A stretch of 64,000 bases of DNA from Tamarix chinensis (GCA_030549775.1 CM060173.1:38822610-38886609); one strand, 5' to 3'. Positions 44,068 to 56,040 are shown, counted from the first letter of the stretch. A program made the numbers and translations. The notes: generated by a model not told the origin, from the sequence alone.

Positions 44068-45035
44068 CTATTTAATATCATGAAACTCATGATATTCCTG
44101 CCTTTTGATGGTTAGATCATGTTGGAAACTTTTTGCATAAATATTAGTCTCTTCAACTTCTTTGATGATGTTGACTAAGTCTTGATTATTATTTGAGCCC
44201 ATCTTAGTCTGTTTAGAATCAGCCCAAATCTCTTGGATTAGCCCATTTAGTGCTTCCTTGAAATGTTTGGGTCTAGGTCTTGTAATTGGAAAACTTGGAA
44301 GTGATAAAGGATCTTGTGAAGGATTTGCATCATCCCCAAGTGTATGATTAACGAGGCCAGCTCCTTGGTTTGCATCATTCTCCTCCTCTTGAGAAGGATT
44401 TGTCCTCAAATCATCACCTACATCAAAAGGAGATAAATCAGAAATGTTAAAGCATGTACTAACACCATACTCATCTCCTAAGTCAAGCTTGTAGGTGTTA
44501 TCATTGATGAGTTGCACTACTTGAAATGGTCTGTCACCCTGAGGTAGGAGTTTTGAATGCCGTTTCTTTGGAAAATGTTCCTTCCATAAGTGTAACCAAA
44601 CCCAATCACCTCTTGAAACACTACCTTCTTGCGTCCTTTGTTGGCTTTTTGGACATATTGTTGAGTCTTCCTTTCAATGTTCAGTCCTTTTTCATGAATC
44701 ATCTTTATAAATCCTGCCTTCATTTTTCCATCTAAGGTCAAACGTTCACTCAAAGGTAAAGAAGTTAAATCCAATGGTGATAAAGGATTAAAGCCATAAA
44801 CCATTTCAAAAGGTGAAAATTTAGTCGTTGAATGTATACTTCTATTATAAGCAAATTCAACATGTGGCAAACAATTTTCCCATGTTTTCAAGTTCTTTTT
44901 AATGATAGCACGTAACAAAGTAGATAAAGTTCTATTCATGACTTTAGTTTTACCATCCGTTTGTGGATGACAAGTAGTAGAAAACAATAACTTGGTTCCT
45001 ACCTTTCCCCACAAAGTTTTCCAAAGGTAACTCAA
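44068..45035 (-). pseudogene. Gypsy-C integrase core end and C-terminal region
   Basis: 45035-44517 opens [20 protein letters not shown] and [20 protein letters not shown], followed by [20 protein letters not shown]. This is the integrase core with its conserved AYNR motif. A frameshift near 44600 separates it from 44517-44068, which reads NDNTYKLDLGDEYGVSTCF, NISDLSPFDVGDDLRTNPSQ and ITRPRPKHFKEALNGLIQEI. The last block is the usual chromovirus pol C-terminus. It mediates insertion of cDNA. It is close to intact apart from the frameshift here and the one at 45032. Confidence 0.85.
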
Positions 45036-45913
45036 AAACTTTGCATCCCGATCAACACAATGGTCCTAGGCATGCCATGTAACCTAAAAATTTCTTTGAA
45101 GAATAAATCAGCTATGTGTGATGCATCATCACCTTTATGACAAGCAATGAAGTGTGCCATCTTGGAGAATCTATCTACCACCACAAAAATGAAATCTCTC
45201 CCCCTCTTAGTCCTAGGTAATCCCAAAACAAAATCCATAGAAATATCAATCCAAGGTTCACTAGGTAGTGGCAAAGGGGTGTACAACCCATGGGGTTTCA
45301 ACTTAGACTTGGCCTGTTTACAAGTGATGCACTTCTCACATAAAATTTCCACATCACATTTCATATAAGGATAAAAAAAATGATCATGCAAAATTCCTAA
45401 TGTCTTAGCTACACCAAAATGACCCATCAAACCACCACCATGAGCTTCTCCCATAAACAATTCACGTAGAGAACACATAGGCACACATAGTTTATTTTCC
45501 CGAAACAAAAATCCTTCATGCTTATAAAACTTACCAAATGTCATTTTTTCACATGCATTGAACACATCACCAAAATAAGAATCTTGTGCATACAAATCTT
45601 TAATGTATTCAAAGCCCAGCAATTTTGTATCTAAAATGGAAAGTAAAGCATACCTTCTAGATAAGCCATCAGCTACCACATTTTCCTTACCTTGTTTATA
45701 TTTGATCACATAAGGAAATGTTTCAATGAATGCCACCCACTTGGCATGGTGTCTGTTCAAATTTTGTTGTCCTTTCAAATGCTTCAAAGACTCATGATCC
45801 GTGTGAATCACAAATTCCTTTTGCCATAGATAATGTTGCCAATTTTCCAAAGCCCTTACCAAGGCATACATCTCCTTATCATAAGTAGGGAAATTTAGTG
45901 CCGCCCCGCTCAA
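45032..45913 (-). pseudogene. Gypsy-C RNase H and integrase N-terminal half
   Basis: 293 open codons. [40 protein letters not shown] and [20 protein letters not shown] make up RNase [20 protein letters not shown] with [13 protein letters not shown] is the integrase HHCC zinc-binding domain. [20 protein letters not shown] contains the first catalytic Asp. The frame runs to [11 protein letters not shown], where a frameshift near 45040 breaks the second catalytic region (family form SIVSDRD.KF). The first Met shown is internal to pol, not a natural start. Confidence 0.85.
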
Positions 45914-45919
45914 CTTTCA

Positions 45920-46860
45920 CTAAAATAAGCAACTAGACACTTCATGCATCAAAATAGCTCCAATACCTATTCCTGAAGCATCACACTCAATTTCAAAAGT
46001 TTTAGCAAAGTTAGGTAAAATAAGCAAAGGTGTATTAGTTAAATTTTCTTTTATCAGATTAAATGCCTTTTCTTGTTCTTCCCCCCACTTAAACAGCACA
46101 TTTTTCTTGATGATTTCAGTAAGAGGTGTGGCAAAGCTACTAAAATCACGCACAAACCGTTTATAGAAGCTAGCTAAGCCATAGAAACTCCTCACTTGGC
46201 TAATTGTTGTAGGTCTTGGCCACTCTTGGATTGCCTTCACCTTTTCCTCGTCCATGTCAACTCCTTTCTTACTAACAACAAAACTAAGAAACACAAGTTT
46301 ATCAGTGAAAAAGGTGCACTTCTTGAGATTAGCAAACAACTTTTCTTTCCTTAGAATTTCCAAGACAAATCTTAAATGCGCTACATGGTTTTTGCTATAA
46401 ATTAGGATATCATCAAAATACACAACGACAAATCTGCCAATATATTCACACAAAACATGGTTTATTAAACGCATAAATGTGCTCGGACCATTAGTTAAAC
46501 CGAAAGGCATCACTAACCACTCATACAAACCATATTTGTCTTAAAAGGTGTTATCCATTCATCATCTTCCTTCACCCTAATTTGATGATATCCGCTCTTA
46601 AGATCCACTTTTGTAAAGACACAAGAACCATGCAATTCATCCAGCATATCATCTAATCTAGGAATGGGATGCCGATACTTTAGCGTTATGTTGTTGATGG
46701 CTCAACAGTCAACACACATCCTCCATGTTCCATCCTTCTTTGGAACTAATAGCACCAAAATCGCGCAAGGACTCATGCTTTCGCGCACATACCCCTTCTC
46801 CAATAATTCACCTACTTGCCTCTGAAGTTCCTTGGTATCCTCGAGATTACTCCTTTAAGC
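45920..46860 (-). pseudogene. Gypsy-C reverse transcriptase
   Basis: 46528-45920: [40 protein letters not shown] (catalytic YFDD), [19 protein letters not shown], then [20 protein letters not shown] and the RNase H start [19 protein letters not shown]. Upstream, 46860-46530 carries the fingers: [34 protein letters not shown] and [35 protein letters not shown] stop at Asp-Cys-stop (family DCRAIN) near 46700 and a frameshift near 46540 break it. The catalytic residues are intact. Confidence 0.85.
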
Positions 46861-47475
46861 AGGCCAGTTTGGAATTGATGTACTTGGTATGAAATCAATC
46901 TGATATTCAATCCCTTAGATTTGAGGTAATCCATTAGGTACCTCTTCGGGAAGGACATCTTCGAACTCCTATAAAAGAGAAACAATATCTCTCGGCAAAG
47001 TACCGATGAGATCATTAGTACATAAAAGAGCCTCCTTGTACATGAGTACAATAAGAGGCTCGTGTGAAAATAATGCTCTCTTGATCTCACTTTTTTTTTT
47101 GCAATGTAATTGAATTTTTCCTCTCTTGCTCTTATTATGGCCGAAATCCCTTCTCTTTCTTTTTCTCTTTGATCAATACTTTTCTATCTTTTTTTTAAAT
47201 CTTTTTTTTCAATTTCATCCTTCATTTCTTTTTCTTTCTTTTGTTCATTTGATCTCTGTAACTTTAATTGGTCCTCCTTGACCTATTATGGATTCAATGG
47301 CACAAGAATAATAGGTTGCTTTCTTTGAATGAAAGAATACCTATTTGTGAATCCATCATGTGTAACCCTTTGATCATACTACCACGGTCTTCCTAAAAGT
47401 AAATGGCTTGAATGCATAGTAACCCCATCACAAAGCACCTCATCTTCATATTTATCAATGGATAATGCCACCAAT
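46861..47475 (-). pseudogene. Gypsy-C protease C-terminal half and K/E-rich linker
   Basis: The minus strand from 47475 reads VLVALSIDKYEDEVLCDGVT, MHSSHLLLGRPW, YDQRVTHDGFTNRYSFIQRK and QPIILVPLNP. This is the C-terminal half of the CRM-type retropepsin. It continues into a highly charged linker (QLKLQRSNEQKKEKEMKDEI) and, at 47090-46812, into the RT entry. The active-site half of the protease is missing: the frame is cut at the junction with the gypsy-B LTR fragment. Confidence 0.8.
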
Positions 47476-47937
47476 ACTTGTATTTATGGGAAATATCATA
47501 CTGCAAAAGAAAGCCAATGGTTTAGCTGAATAATAGCCCGAAAACCATTCAGCTATAAGAGCTAATAATTAAAGATATGCCCCCTTTTAACTCCCCTCAT
47601 TAGGGAATTAAATGCTACTTAATGAATAGAAATGAAACAATAGTAATTCCTTAATCTAGCGCACATTTTGGCTCTCTTCTTAATGGGATTAAATACCCAT
47701 TTGAAAGAGCTACATTATTTATTATAATAATAAAACACAAGAAAATAAAAATAAACAAGACTAAAATAACCACAGATCTCGTTAGGCTTCTATTTTCTTG
47801 GTCTTTGGCGAATAAGGCTTTAATCACATGCCCAAGTAAGGCATGTAACCGATTCTGACTTGTGAGCAAATGGGGAAAACCCAAGGGCTTCCAAAACAAG
47901 TGCCACGGGTTCATGGGCCAAGTTTGACTTTGGATCA
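47476..47937 (-). repeat. Gypsy-B 3' LTR, truncated
   Basis: It aligns with 59878-60340 nearly base for base (tatttat.ggaaatatcata...gactttrgatca). The PPT GAAGAAAGGGGGAA reads on the minus strand at 47951-47938, immediately before the LTR start TGATCC. The outer end is cut at about 47476. Confidence 0.85.
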
Positions 47938-49060
47938 TTCCCCCTTTCTTCAAAAGATTTTGCCCTCAAAATCGAATCATCGAAATAAGGAGATAAATCA
48001 CCCACATTGAAAGTGGCACTAACTCCCATCAAATCATCTGGAAGTTCAATCTTATATGCACTATCATTGATCCTCTCAAGGACTTTGTAAGGGCCATCAG
48101 AACAAGGCATAAGTTTGTGTTTGCGGAGATTAGGAAACCTCTCCTTCCTCAGATGCAACCATACCAAGTCCCCCGGTTGAAAAATAGGTTGTTTGTGGTT
48201 TTTATTGGCTTGCTCTTGGTATTTCTTATACATCTCCTGAATTCTTTTCTTCACTTGCTCAGAGGTTTTTTGAATGGTTTCAACCCTCTTTTTGGCATCC
48301 TTTTCCATCATTTCCCCCTTAGCCAAAGGAATGAGATCAATAGGAAAAAAATGATTCACTCCATAAACTACTTCAAAAGGAGATCGAGAAGTAGTCAATG
48401 AATGAGCCCTATTGTAAGCAAATTCAGCATGGGCTAATTTCATGTCCCAATCCTTTTGCGTTTTGCTTACAAGTCCACGCAACAAAGTACCCAAAGTCCT
48501 ATTAGTAACCTTAGTTTGCCCATTTGTTTGGGGATCATGAGAGGTACTAAATAGCAACTTGGTACCCAAAAGCTTCCATAGGGTCCTCCAAAAGTGACTA
48601 AGGAATTTGGAGTCCCTATTAGATACTATACTTCAAGGAATGCCATGCAGTTTGACAATTTCCTTGAAGTATAGTTTGCCCACTTTCAAGGCATCATCAA
48701 TTTTATCACAAGCTACAAAGTGTGCCATTTTAGAGAATCTATCTACTACTACCATGATGCTATCTTTTCCCCTTTGCGTCTTTGACAAACCCACAATAAA
48801 TTCCATACTAACACTTTCCCATGGAGCATCCGGAACTGGCAATGGAGTGTAGAGACCCTTAGTGAAGTGTCCCTTAGCCTTTTGAAAAGTAGCACATCTC
48901 TGAATACATGACTAACATCCTTGATCATTCTAGGCCAATAAAAGTGCTCGCTTAAAATAGCAAGGGTTTTTTGGATCCCAAAATATCCGGCCAATCCCTC
49001 ACTATGGACTTCTCCCACCAACAACTCCCTTACACCACTCTTCAGAACACACAACTTGTT
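47938..49060 (-). pseudogene. Gypsy-B integrase and C-terminal region
   Basis: 49054-48749: ELLVGEVHSEGLAGYFGIQK, TLAILSEHFYWPRM (zinc region, then frameshift). 48842-48633: PWESVSMEFIVGLSKTQRGK (first catalytic position is Glu in SMEF; family SMDF) and [20 protein letters not shown]. 48569-47820: [80 protein letters not shown] and MGVSATFNVGDLSPYFDDSI. It would integrate cDNA. The Asp-to-Glu change and two frameshifts make it unlikely to work. The 48569-47820 frame alone is long (249 codons) and runs up to the LTR. Confidence 0.85.
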
Positions 49061-49477
49061 ACCCTTAAAGAGGTAACCATCTTGCTATACAAACTCCTTA
49101 GTAGGACTTCCCATCTCACTAGCAAGGTCGGGATCATCTTTGTAACACTCCTTGAGTTGTTCAAAATCCAAGATCTTAGCATCCACCATGGAAAGCAAGT
49201 AGTTTCCATGAGACAATGCATCAGCCACAACATTACTCTTGCCATCTTTGTACTTGGAACTAAAAGTAAATTATTGGAGAAACTCCACCCATTTAGCATG
49301 CCTCTTGTTGAGCTTTTGCTGCCCATGTATGAATTTTAGAGCCTCATGATCAGAATGAAGAACAAATGGCTTTGGTCTAAGGTAGTGAGACCAATGATCA
49401 AGCGCTCTAACTATGGCAGAAAACTCACAATCATAAGTGGAATAGTTCATCTTTGCCCCATTCAACTTCTCACTAAA
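49061..49477 (-). pseudogene. Gypsy-B RNase H
   Basis: 49465-49271 reads [39 protein letters not shown] and [20 protein letters not shown], ending VEFLQ. The domain then continues in another frame (DGKSNVVADALSHGNYLLSM-like, near 49250-49180). This removes the RNA strand during cDNA synthesis. A stop at about 49270 and one before 49465 separate it from RT and integrase. Confidence 0.8.
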
Positions 49478-50518
49478 TTAACTCATAGGCTTCTTTTCTT
49501 GTAACAAAACAGCACCTATCCCTATCCCACTCGCATCACACTCCTCCTCAAACACTTTGTCGAAATTTGGAAGCACAAGTATAGGAGCATTGCAAATAAG
49601 AGATTTTACCTTCTCAAAGGCCTTTTGTGTCGCTTCAGTCCACTCAAAACTACCTTTCTTTGTCAATTATGTGATTGGAGCCATGATGGTTGAGAATTTC
49701 TTAATGAACCGCCTATAGAAGGAGGCTAGTCCATGAAAAATTCTAACTTCGTGCACATTAGTTGGAGCCAACCATCATTGAACCGCCTTCACCTTTTCAG
49801 GATCTACATGAACCCCCTCTCCCATTACAATGTATCCTAAAAATACAACACTAGGAGTCATGAATAGACATTTGTCAAGCTTACCATACAATTTCACCTC
49901 CCTCAATTTTTCAAACAACCTCCTTAAATGAGTTACATGATCTTCATTGGTTTTACTATACACAAGAATGTCATCTAAGTAAACAACAATAAAATCATTC
50001 AAAAAAAGATGGAGGACTTCATTCATCAATCTCATAAAGGAGCTTGGTGCGTTGCAAAGACCAAATGGCATTACCAACAACTCATACAGCCCTTGCTTTG
50101 TTTTGAAAGTCGTTTTCCATTCATCCCCCTCTTGAATTATCATTTTATGGTAGCCACTCCTTAAGTCTATTTTGGAAAAGAATAAGGAACCAATCAACTC
50201 ATCTAACATATCTTGCAAACGAGGCATAGGGAAACGGTATTTGACAGTTATATTGTTAATGGAATGACGATCAACACACATCCTCCGAGTACCATCTTTC
50301 TTAGGTACTAAGAGTGCAGGAATGGCGCAAGGACTAAGGCTCTCCCTCACATAGCCTCTTTTGATCAACTCATTCACTTGCCTCTCAAGTTCCTTACTTT
50401 TTTTTGGGTTATACCTATAGGCAGCCTTATTGGGCAAAGGTGGTCCTGGAATCAAGTCAATGGTGTGCTCAATGCCTCTAATTGGAGGTAGGCCTTTGGG
50501 CAAGTCATTGGGGAACAC
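49478..50518 (-). pseudogene. Gypsy-B reverse transcriptase
   Basis: 50518-49775 is a 247-codon frame with the whole RT core: [120 protein letters not shown] (catalytic YLDD) and FLGYIVMGEGVHVDPEKVKA. A stop at the W position ends it; the thumb follows, then 49666-49478 with [20 protein letters not shown], the RNase H entry. The core motifs are all intact, so this is among the best-preserved pol segments in the window. Confidence 0.9.
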
Positions 50519-50797
50519 ATCTTTTTACTCTTCTAATAACTCATTTAGTAGGGATGAGTTATTACAAGTAGTATTATTATCATCTTTCGTTCTCACAACC
50601 AAAGCATACACTCCCCCATTTTCTTCCACTATTCTTTTAAACTCATTACAAGTTATAAGATAGCTGCTTTTCTCTTTTTCTTTCTTAGCAACTTTGGGTG
50701 GTAAAGGTAATAATCTAACTCTTCAACCTTCTTTAGTTGTTATAATATAAACATTAGATCTACCTTTATGCTCCGTGTCATGATCAAAGTGAGATGA
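50519..50797 (-). pseudogene. Gypsy-B protease C-terminus and linker (left of insertion)
   Basis: The minus strand from about 50790 reads FDHDTEHKGRSNVYIITTKE, then RVRLLPLPPKVAKKEKEKSS and FKRIVEENGGVYALVVRTKD, down to the RT entry. The first residues continue the ..GRP motif that ends at 57734 on the other side of the Tat-like element. So the insertion lies just after the protease core. Confidence 0.75.
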
Positions 50798-52483
50798 TGA
50801 CGAGTTCATATTTTGACACATTTTATACGCTTAAAATCTTAGTTTTTGGTAGTTTATTTAACTAATATAGGGGAATAATTATTGTTTTACGCTTAAGTGG
50901 TATAAATTGCATAAATATTATTATTTGAGCTAAAATGATATAAATTAAGTATATTTAGAATAAAATATTATTTGTTGATATTTATTTAATTTTATTTTGC
51001 ACGTATTGTTTTTAAATAAAAATAATAATAAAAAAAAAACAAATTGGACCTTTGGACCAATGGCCAAAGGCCGAAGGCCCAAAGGCCTGAAACAAAAAGA
51101 AGTTGCGGCGAAACCAAACAAGCCGCACTAAAGGAGATGAAAAACGCAGAGTGAAGGCTGATGCGGCCTGGGAGACTCACGCATTAAAAAGGAAGGAAGA
51201 GCGTGAGACAGAGGGCACGCATCAGAGCCGTAGAGAAAGAGAGAGAAGGCAGAGCCTTCACAGGCTCGGCCGAAGGCTAGGAAAAGGACGACGCTCGGGC
51301 ACGAAGAATAGAGAGGAGCCACAGCACGGACTTCGAGGCGCACAGGTCGAAGACTCAGTGTCACGCGAACGTCAGCCCTGTCAGCCGAGAAAGGAAAAGA
51401 AAAAAATAGGGAAGAAATTTACCGGAAAGAATTTATTTCAAATAAAATTAATTTTTATCTAAATAAATTCTTGATCTTTTATATGAAAATAATTATAGTT
51501 ATTTCATTCTCTATTTTTAATTTATATTTTGGATATATATATTTCTATTTAATTAATTCTATAATTATGACTGACTGCTTATTTATTGTTAGGGAATAAA
51601 TTGAAACCCTGGATTAGGATTTGAATGATAATTTTATTTTCTTTGTTTTGGTGAGATTGTTTCTTGACTCTATGTTAATTGCTATCGTTTATATGTATGA
51701 TTCTGTCAAGTATAGTTTATTTGGTACATGCCTTGTTCTGGTTCCTCATAAGTGATAGTATGTAGGATTATTTGCCTGTGAGGTGGCCATCTAAATATAC
51801 TAGAATCTATATGTATAAATTGCAGCTAGGTTAGATAACAATTCACCTAATAGTTTTGTGATTATAACAGAAGTGGTAAAACATTTCGATACGTGTGGGT
51901 CAAGGAAAGGAAATACTATACTGCTAGACATGATTTTTGTACTAGCATGGGTACTTAGATTGATAGCCTTCCACTTACACTTAATACATTAAATCTAGTT
52001 AAATATAGGAGCCACATGTTGCTACTATACTGCTAGTATTTAATAGGGCTAATATTGTTAATTAATCAAGGGAAGTCATATAAGGTGTATGGACCTGCTT
52101 TTGGTGTACAACTTGGTCGATCTCTTTCTCATGATTAAAGGATGACTTAGAAATTAATATTATATTTCGACCTAATCTAGTGGTAGATTTTTATTTCCCT
52201 AAAATATTTCTCATATCTGCGTGTTTCCTATTATTTTTATTATTATTAGTTTACTTTATTTTATTTACTCCTTTATTATTATTTTTTTAACCCCCATTAG
52301 TATTTTTCTTATTTATTTATTATGTGTTTTTTAGGATTTTTATTTTTAGTTTTAGTTTTATTTCCAAGCTAGGTAAATAGAGATGAGCCCTCTCAATCCC
52401 CGACCTACAACTATACCCTTATTTACCAGTGCTACAATTGACAACAAGAGGGTTTAAATTGCGTGCCGGCTACGGTCACACCA
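50798..52483 (+). repeat. Tat-like 5' LTR
   Basis: It runs from TGACGAGTTC to TCACACCA. It contains 'ggccaaaggccgaaggccca', a palindrome-rich block near 51060, and a GC-richer block (51080-51400) that gives spurious frames on both strands. Confidence 0.85.
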
Positions 52484-52488
52484 ATTTT

Positions 52489-52510
52489 TGGCACTGTTGT
52501 CGGGGATTGG
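52489..52510 (+). other. Tat-like primer binding site, tRNA-Asp type
   Basis: TGGCACTGTTGTCGGGGATT (family TGGCGCCGTTGCCGGGGATT) lies five bases after the LTR end. Two or three changes from the usual form. Confidence 0.8.
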
Positions 52511-54010
52511 TAACTTCACCTTTATTTTGCTAGTATTTTTAGTGTGTTTTTATTTTTAGTGTTTGTGTTTTTTCTTTTTGTTTTGTTTTAGGTTATTTAG
52601 GATTTTTGGTGTGTTTTGTTTTGCTCTTTACCTTTTCCTTTGAAGTTTTAGTATTTTCAGGTGGCTGTGAGAGGATCCTTTGGTTATGGACAATTTTGCA
52701 TAAATCTAAATGCAAGAGTAAATGAGGTAAGTTCGAGTAGTCTAAATGATAAACTTAACAAACTCACTGCTCTTGTTTTGCAGGTTGCTAAAGCTACTAG
52801 AGTTGTTAATACAAGTGGAGTGTGTCATATGCAAGGAAATCCATATGCCTACCATTCACAAGCTATTAGAGGAGGAGGATGGCACGACCTAACGCTCAAT
52901 CTTTCAAGGACATGATCCCTATACAAGCACATACTATTCTGGAATGAGGCATCAACCCAACTTTGGATTAGAGATGAATGATCATTATCAAGTTACATAT
53001 CAAGACCCTTACACACGCGAATATGAAGCTTCAAAATATTATTAATATCCTCAACAAGAATATTTTCCAGTTTCAGAACCCTCAAGTTCAGAAAAAATGG
53101 ATAAGCTTTTTGAAGCACTGATAAATAGTCAAAACCGGTTGAGAGATGGGAAAAATCACCTTAACTTTGGATGGGAGATGAATGATTAGTATTCAGTGCC
53201 ATATCAAGACCCTTACACACGTGATTATGAAGCGTTAAAACATTATCAATATCCTGAACAAGAATTTTCTCCAGTTTTAGAACCCTTAAGTTCAAAAAAA
53301 TGGATAAGCTTCTTGAAGCATTGACAAATGGTCAAAACCGGTTGGTAGAAGGGCAAAATCAACTGATGCAAAGTCAAATTATGCAAACTGAAAGGGTGTT
53401 AGTGCTAGAGGACAAAATGGGTTATATGGTCAACCCGATGAATCAATTACAAGTACAAGAAGAGCTCTCTAGTACTTTAGTTACAAATTCAAGTGAGAGT
53501 TATAAGGGTGATGATGCCATATCTTAATGTAAGGATGAGCTAGTCGAGGAGGTTTCCATGGAGAAAATTGAAAAGAAAAATCATGTGGAAGAAGAGCTTA
53601 TAAAAGTAGAAGAAGAATATCATCAAAACGAGGATCAAGTGAACAAAGAGAAGTATATGGATGACAAGACTATCACTTTCATCTACCATATACCATCTTT
53701 GAACATTTATTCTCTAATTTTGCTTAGAGATAACCATGAGACACAAGTTAAGCCTTTGAACCACGTTGATTTTATTTATGCTAACCACACTCCTTGTTTT
53801 CCCTCTTTTAGCTGGTTGCATGGATCCAAGAGTGAAGAGAGTAATCAAATCACCTTGGATACATTTAATCAGAAGCGTGATGCTCCAAAGGAGAGGTTAT
53901 GTTGGAAGGATGTGTTTAAAGATTTTGAGATGGGAAAATATGTTCCTTCGATAGAGAGATCACGATGTATGGACATGGGGAAAAAATTATCTCTCTACAC
54001 ACGAGCTTAA
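52511..54010 (+). pseudogene. Tat/Athila-like Gag C-terminal relics
   Basis: 52661-52915 contains SSSSLNDKLNKLTALVLQVA and TSGVCHMQGNPYAYHSQAIR, a degenerate knuckle region like that in Athila Gag. 52945-53527 contains a proline/tyrosine-rich part (MRHQPNFGLEMNDHYQ; QDPYTREYEA) and MDKLLEALTNGQNRLVEGQN, with a tandem duplication. 53558-54010 is a 150-codon frame (MEKIEKKNHVEEELIKVEEE ... ERLCWKDVFKDFEMGKYVPS) with an acidic, coiled-coil-like start and no recognised domain. The capsid core expected upstream is missing. Its role may have been RNA packaging by a helper element's Gag; that is inference. Confidence 0.6.
52951..53360 (+). repeat. Tandem duplication in gag relic, 204-bp unit
   Basis: The block starting 'atcaacccaactttggatta' at 52951 recurs from 53155 (atcaccttaactttggatgg). 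It carries 'tatcaagacccttacacacg' and 'atggataagct' in both copies. The 204-bp unit is a multiple of three (68 codons). Confidence 0.85.
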
Positions 54011-56026
54011 ATTCCATGCTAGGTAAGTTACGTTCTTGCTAGATCAAATCATTCATTCAATCTAACATTTTGTCTTTTTCTTCCTTGTAGGATAAAAAAG
54101 ATTATCACGAGAAAGGATTTGGTGAAGCGGCTCTCAAGTGAATGTATCCACCTTGAACGAGACAAACCGAGATCATGTCAGGTTGAAGACATAAAAATAA
54201 GCGCTACTTGGGAGGCAACCTAATGTCATAAGGGAGTTTTCTATCCTTTATTTATTTATTTATTTATTTTGTTTTCTCCATACATTAAATTTCATGTTTC
54301 CTTAGTTGTTTGCACATTGAGGACAATGTGTAATTTAAGTGTGGGGGTGCATGTGTTTTATGTATGTGAAAAAAATATATTTTTGAAAAAAAAAAATTTT
54401 AGATTTTTTAGTGTTTTTAGAGTCGTAAGAGCCTTAACTAGTTAATGAGGAATATATCTTTGAAATCTAACAAACAGAGGATCATAAAATCGAGATAAAG
54501 TAAGTGGAGTTTTTTGTGTTAATTTTGATATAGGGAACACATATCTATGTGCCTAAATGTGAATGGAGAAAGAACATGTATGATTTTCTAACAACTGACA
54601 TGGCATATTGAGATTCATCACATTCCTTTATAAGCTTTTGAACCATATGTACCTTCTTTTTCTGAGCGAATTTACATAAAATCATCTACTTTTCTTGGCT
54701 TCAAAATTTCTTTGTAAACCTCATATATGTTTAATTGCTTTGATCAAATTATTTGCCATAGATCTTGTAATGGACTATAGAGATTACTAGAACTTACTCT
54801 TGTGCTAGTCGATGCTTATAGTCAAAACATGCTCTGATTGAGAAAATGATAAAGGCAACTTAGGAGTTTTCCATCACATGACTAAATAGCTTAACCTGAA
54901 TTGTGTATACATGATGTACACCCTATAGAAACCCTTTTGAGCCTATACATGGAGCATACATTTTTTTCATTACCCACATTAACCTTCAGCCCTTAATATC
55001 CTTACCCTTGCTTAAAGCTAGTGGAAGGAAATAAAATCATTATGGATATAAAGAGTGGTTGTGTATGTGTGTATGTGAAAGAAATATATGTATTTATGCT
55101 AATAAAGGGGATTGGTTATGTTTGGTGGAGAAAAAAAATTGAAAAAAAAAGAAAAAATAATATATGAAAAAAAAAAGAAAAAAAATGTTAGGATATAAGT
55201 AAGAGAGGGAGTGATGGAGATGATGTTGAGAAAGTTCTATTCATGTTATATTTTATTGTGAACGTGGAGAGGTGTATCATTAATCATTGATGTGGAATTA
55301 AGCTTATATTTCATATACCTATTAGATTCCACTAGCTCTTGATTTTTTTTAGCACCACACAACTAAAATACTCGACACCCTTCTTTACCTTAAACCCCAT
55401 TACAACTAATAAGTAAGTCCTATTTAATTCTCAAGATGAGCAGCCTTTGATCTGATGGAGATTGGTCACAAGAGTTAAGCATATGGTTCGGTCCATTTGG
55501 CAAATATTTGATATCTTTCATGAGGTTTTATCCACAAAAATATGAGCCTTATTTGTTTATATATGTTAGTCATTTGTTATCTTTATCATTTTAGCTCACA
55601 TACATGAGTGTTTCTATACATTTGTAGCCATTAATCTAAGAGAAAAAAAATTGAGGGTATCCATAGTGAGGATGGATCTTGATGTGACTAAGGTGTGGTA
55701 GAACCATATGTTGAAATTGATCCTTTAAATCTCTTAATGCTGAATCTTGATTGATTGCTAATCTTGACGTTTGAAAGTAAAAGATTCTGAGAAAAAAAAT
55801 GGTTAAGGGTGTTAGGTTTGATTATTTATCTTTTTTATTTGTGTATGATTTTGTGGGATATCATCTGTGAAACCCTCACGAGACCTTACTCATCCTCAAT
55901 GGGTGACCTAGGGGTTTAAAGGGCTTGTTGCACATGCTGAGTTTAATCGTGAGACCTACGAAAGTGGCTAGTTAATTTAATTTTATCTGTTTAGAGTAAT
56001 AACTTGCTTGAGGACAAGCAAGAAGC
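54011..56026 (+). other. Tat-like non-coding 3' internal region
   Basis: No pol. Contains 'gcgctacttgggaggcaacc' at 54201-54220, a phrase conserved in Athila/Tat elements. There is a (TTTA)n run near 54250-54275, a first PPT-like motif AAGTGTGGGGGTG at 54337-54349, and A-rich runs at 55125-55190. No reading frame of note. Confidence 0.6.
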
Positions 56027-56040
56027 TAAGTGTGCGGGTG
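56027..56040 (+). other. Tat-like polypurine tract
   Basis: TAAGTGTGCGGGTG directly precedes the right LTR start TGATGAGTTC. The same TTGAGGACAA...AAGTGTG context occurs at 54317-54349 with an intact G5 run. Confidence 0.7.

Larger units (their letters stand above)
43661..47475 (-). mobile_element. Gypsy-C: chromovirus fragment cut in protease
   Basis: Minus-strand pol in order: end of protease (47475-47290), K/E-rich linker, RT, RNase H, integrase and C-terminal segment ending at a stop at 44068, then candidate 3' LTR/UTR. The protease frame stops abruptly at about 47475, where the gypsy-B LTR piece begins. No gag, PBS or 5' LTR is present. Sequence style is CRM/Galadriel-like. It is much better preserved than gypsy-A. 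Confidence 0.75.

Noticed and set aside
47651..47953. 100-codon minus frame repeated as 82 codons at 60054-60302
   Set aside because: These are the same position in the two gypsy-B LTRs. The frame is LTR DNA, although the long integrase C-terminal frame does run close to it.
51103..51462. 119-codon basic frame, with 78-codon minus frame, and a related 121-codon minus frame at 56242-56607
   Set aside because: They fall at the same place in both LTRs of the Tat-like element, where a GC-richer block lacks stops. The frames differ between LTRs.
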